From assembly GCF_936943645.1 (NCBI RefSeq), contig NZ_CAKZJO010000064.1, positions 1 to 64,000 of the forward strand: a stretch of DNA of 64,000 bases, read 5' to 3'. Below, one piece after another: positions 61,615 to 64,000 of this stretch. Numbering within the stretch: position 1 is the stretch's first letter; every line of letters begins with the position of its first letter. Below the pieces are notes generated by a model. That model had not been told where the DNA came from and searched no databases. It was given only the letters and a program-made list of their open reading frames with translations. The DNA is from an uncultured Bradyrhizobium sp. GTDB lineage: Bacteria > Pseudomonadota > Alphaproteobacteria > Rhizobiales > Xanthobacteraceae. The position numbers were made by a program, and so were the translations under genes.

Positions 61615-61633
61615 AGATTGAGAGACCGGTGTT

Positions 61634-63505
61634 TCATCGCAACACGATCACATCCTGATCCGGCTTGTCGGCATAGAGCCGCTCCACCAGCGCAGCACGG
61701 CGCTCCAGGCCTGCGCGCTGGTTGATGTAGCCCTTGTCGGTGAGCTCGTTGCCGTCGATCGAGGGCGGCTCGACCATCAGCATCGCGCGCGCGATGATGC
61801 GGCTGCTGGCGCCTTCACATTCTTTGTTGTGCGCCTCCAGCCCGCGCTTGAAGCAGGCAATCACTTCGGGATGTTTTACTGCGTCCTCGAAGCTGAGATC
61901 GGCATTGCCGACGAGCTGCCGGCAGGCATGCAGATTGGGCCAGGCCAACAGGCCAATGAAGGCGCGATCCTGACCCGCGACCAGCGCGTCATGCACCACC
62001 GGCGTTGCGGCCGCGATCGCGTCGGTGCGGAGCGAGCCCACATGAACGAAGGTGCCGGTGGTGAGCTTGAAATCCTCGACAACGCGACCCGCAAAGATGA
62101 TGCCCTTCACCGGATCGGCATCGTCGACAAAAATGCCGGCGTCACCGATGCAGTAGAACCCCTCCTCGTCGAACATCTTCTTGGTGAGGTCAGGCTGGCC
62201 GAAATACCCGGGCGTGACGTTGACGCCGCGCAGGCGCAGCTCGTATTTCGAGCCGCACGGCACCATCTTCAATTCGACGCCGGGGAACGGCAGGCCGATC
62301 AGGCCGACGCGCTCGGTGTCCCAATAGGTGCCGGTCGAGGTCGGCGCGGTCTCGGTCGAGCCCCAGCCGGTGTAGAACACGATGCGCTCGCCGGTGGTCT
62401 TCACCGCCAGGGCCTGCATGCGGTCGTAGAGATCGTCAGGCAGGCGCGCCCCGCCATAGGCCATGATCGAGAGATTCTTGAAGAAGGAGCGGCAGAGCGC
62501 GTCGTCCTTCTCCATGGCGGCGGCGAGCGCGGCATAGCCGGCCGGCACGTTCGCGTAATAGGTCGGCGAGATCTCGCGCAGGTTTCGCAGCGTCTCCTCG
62601 AACTGGCCCGGCATCGGCCGGCCGTCGTCGATGTAGAGCGTGCCGCCGTCGACCAGGATCGGATGGAACGCCGCATTTCCCCCCATGGTGTGATTCCACG
62701 GCATCCAGTCCAGCATGGTCGCAACAGGACCGTCGGGCGAGCGCGGCCGAACCTGCATCATCATCGCGGCATTCGCGCACATCATCGCCTGCGTGTTGAT
62801 GACGGCCTTGGGCATGCCGGTCGAGCCCGAGGTGAACAGCAGCTTGCCGACCGTGTCGGGGGCGATCTTCGCAATCGACTCCTCGACAGCCTTCGTGACC
62901 GGCGTTGCCGAAAGATCGGCAAAGCTGACGCTCCTGATGCCGTCGCAAGGCCGCGCGACGTGAACCACGGTGACGCCTGAGAGATCCAGCGCCTTCAGCG
63001 CCTTCTCGAAGGTCGGACCATCCTGCACCATCACGACAGCAGGCTTGATCAGGTCGAACAGGTATTTCAGCTTGACGTGGTCGTGGCTCATCAGCGAGTA
63101 GGCCGGCGACACCGGCGCCGCGGGCGAACGCGCCTGCATCGCGGCCTGCGTCATCAGCGCATGCTCGATCGAATTGCCCGAGAGGATCGCCACGGGGCGA
63201 CCGTCAAGTCCGAGATTGAGCAGGCCTTGCGTCAGCGCATCGACGGTGCGCTTGGCTTCGGCATAGGAGACCTTGCGCCACTCGCGGTTCGGACCGCCGC
63301 GTTGCGCCAGCCAGATGCGCTCGGGTGCGTCCTTCGCCCATTTGGCCAGCGACGCGGGAATGTGCGTCTCGTAAGGCTGCAGCGGAATCCGCGACTTCAG
63401 CACCACCGTGCCGTCGTTGCGGCGCTCGACGTCGATGTCGCGCGCGAGCCACTCGACCTTGCGAAAGGCGGGCTTCGTCATCACGGCCGCCGCGCTTCCA
63501 CTCAT
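61634..63505 (-). CDS. Feruloyl-CoA synthase-like AMP-binding enzyme
   Basis: 623 residues from ATG with GGGAG seven bases upstream. ATP-grip part LLFTSGSTGMPKAVINTQ, then MLDWMPWNHTMGGN, GWGSTETAPTSTGTY, LRLRGVNVTPGYFGQPDLT, and a FAGRVVEDFKLTTGTFVHVG hinge. These blocks, and the EPPSIDGNELTDKGYINQRA end with its Lys, are typical of feruloyl-/hydroxycinnamoyl-CoA synthases. It would activate a plant phenolic acid for side-chain shortening. The enoyl-CoA hydratase upstream is compatible with that. Confidence 0.87.
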   Translation of the reverse strand: MSGSAAAVMTKPAFRKVEWLARDIDVERRNDGTVVLKSRIPLQPYETHIPASLAKWAKDAPERIWLAQRGGPNREWRKVSYAEAKRTVDALTQGLLNLGLDGRPVAILSGNSIEHALMTQAAMQARSPAAPVSPAYSLMSHDHVKLKYLFDLIKPAVVMVQDGPTFEKALKALDLSGVTVVHVARPCDGIRSVSFADLSATPVTKAVEESIAKIAPDTVGKLLFTSGSTGMPKAVINTQAMMCANAAMMMQVRPRSPDGPVATMLDWMPWNHTMGGNAAFHPILVDGGTLYIDDGRPMPGQFEETLRNLREISPTYYANVPAGYAALAAAMEKDDALCRSFFKNLSIMAYGGARLPDDLYDRMQALAVKTTGERIVFYTGWGSTETAPTSTGTYWDTERVGLIGLPFPGVELKMVPCGSKYELRLRGVNVTPGYFGQPDLTKKMFDEEGFYCIGDAGIFVDDADPVKGIIFAGRVVEDFKLTTGTFVHVGSLRTDAIAAATPVVHDALVAGQDRAFIGLLAWPNLHACRQLVGNADLSFEDAVKHPEVIACFKRGLEAHNKECEGASSRIIARAMLMVEPPSIDGNELTDKGYINQRAGLERRAALVERLYADKPDQDVIVLR

Positions 63506-63548
63506 TTTGCGTCTCCCGGAATTATCGTCCTTTGCGGATCGTTCTCGT

Positions 63549-64000
63549 TCAGCGCTTGATATAGACAGGCTTTCGCTTCTCAAGGAAGGCCCTGATGCCT
63601 TCCGAAAATTCCTCGGAGCGGCTGCACAGGACCTGGTTGCGGTCCTCCATCGCGATTGCAGCTTCGAGCGATCCCGCATCGACGCTCATGTTGAGGCATT
63701 CCTTCGACAGACGCAGCCCCACCGGCGAAGCCGTCATCATCGCCTCGACATAGGGCTCGGCCGCGTCATCGAGCTTGTCCTCGTCGACGACCTCCGAGAC
63801 GAGACCGACTGCCAGCGCACGCTCGGCACCGATGAACCGCCCGGTGAGGATCAATTCGGAGGCGACGGAGACGCCGACGAGGCGCGGCAGGAAGTAACTG
63901 GTTCCGATGTCGCAGCCACCGAGACCGAGCTTGATGAAGGCGCAATTCATCCGCGCCGATCTCGTGGCGATGCGGATGTCGGACGCAAGCGCCAGCGCAA
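63549..64000 (-). CDS. Enoyl-CoA hydratase/isomerase family, N-terminus outside the window
   Basis: About 150 residues seen. The frame remains open to base 64000, where it reads ALALASDIRIATRSARM, the end of the oxyanion-hole block, so the start lies beyond the window. Then FIKLGLGGCDIGTSYFLPRLVG, RFIGAERALAVGLVSEVV and EEFSEGIRAFLEKRKPVYIKR. In the hydroxycinnamate route such an enzyme hydrates and cleaves feruloyl-CoA, but a common beta-oxidation hydratase is equally possible. Confidence 0.9.
   Translation of the reverse strand, partial: ALALASDIRIATRSARMNCAFIKLGLGGCDIGTSYFLPRLVGVSVASELILTGRFIGAERALAVGLVSEVVDEDKLDDAAEPYVEAMMTASPVGLRLSKECLNMSVDAGSLEAAIAMEDRNQVLCSRSEEFSEGIRAFLEKRKPVYIKR

Overview
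The window looks like chromosomal DNA of a rhizobial alphaproteobacterium, most probably Bradyrhizobium or a close relative. The grounds are uniformly high GC, long spurious antisense frames, a PhyR-NepR-EcfG general stress module, a homospermidine synthase next to an ornithine-decarboxylase-type enzyme behind a long leader in the position of the alphaproteobacterial speF motif, DUF3551-type secreted proteins, and many short palindromic repeats between genes. This placement is inference from gene content; no rRNA or tRNA gene, CRISPR array, transposase or prophage gene was seen.

Layout. 0-10.5 kb: a cut-off secreted protein, gltB and gltD (glutamate synthase, split by a palindromic repeat), a large outer-membrane barrel protein and a KdsD/KpsF-type isomerase. 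10.6-20.2 kb: a divergent carboxymuconolactone-decarboxylase/HxlR pair with twin operators, a slipin-NfeD pair, hemH with an orphan ABC binding protein, a MAPEG protein, and an M3 peptidase-DUF1007-NicO metal transporter operon. 20.2-24.8 kb: polyamine block (leader, decarboxylase, acetyltransferase, RidA, homospermidine synthase). 25-32.3 kb: MgtC-like protein, a six-gene zinc-uptake operon under a Zur-like box, and a split permease. 32.4-38 kb: sodB, GNAT, MATE, DUF2147, DUF3095, a ribbon-helix-helix protein. 38-43.7 kb: a tightly coupled ACP-adenylating enzyme-SDR trio, a FATP-like acyl-CoA synthetase and a Bug-type binding protein. 43.7-47.5 kb: small secreted proteins and htpG. 47.5-53.3 kb: a regulatory stretch with a Crp/Fnr-type regulator, a NarL-type two-component pair, very small membrane proteins and a recurring 19-bp palindrome. 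53.2-57.6 kb: NTF2-like protein, double TonB-C protein, phyR/nepR/ecfG, nitroreductase. 57.6-64 kb: an acyl-CoA/aromatic acid catabolic run (three acyl-CoA dehydrogenases, feruloyl-CoA-synthase-like enzyme, enoyl-CoA hydratase, cut by the window end).

How it works together. Most of the window is core metabolism (nitrogen assimilation, haem, polyamines, zinc, oxidative stress, acyl-CoA use). The least conventional parts are the Crp/two-component/small-membrane-protein stretch with its shared palindrome, the stand-alone ACP-ligase-SDR trio, and the zinc operon ending in a cytosolic beta-propeller. I found no clear-cut new defence or mobile system. At least six families of palindromic intergenic repeats are present, several of them inside apparent operons.
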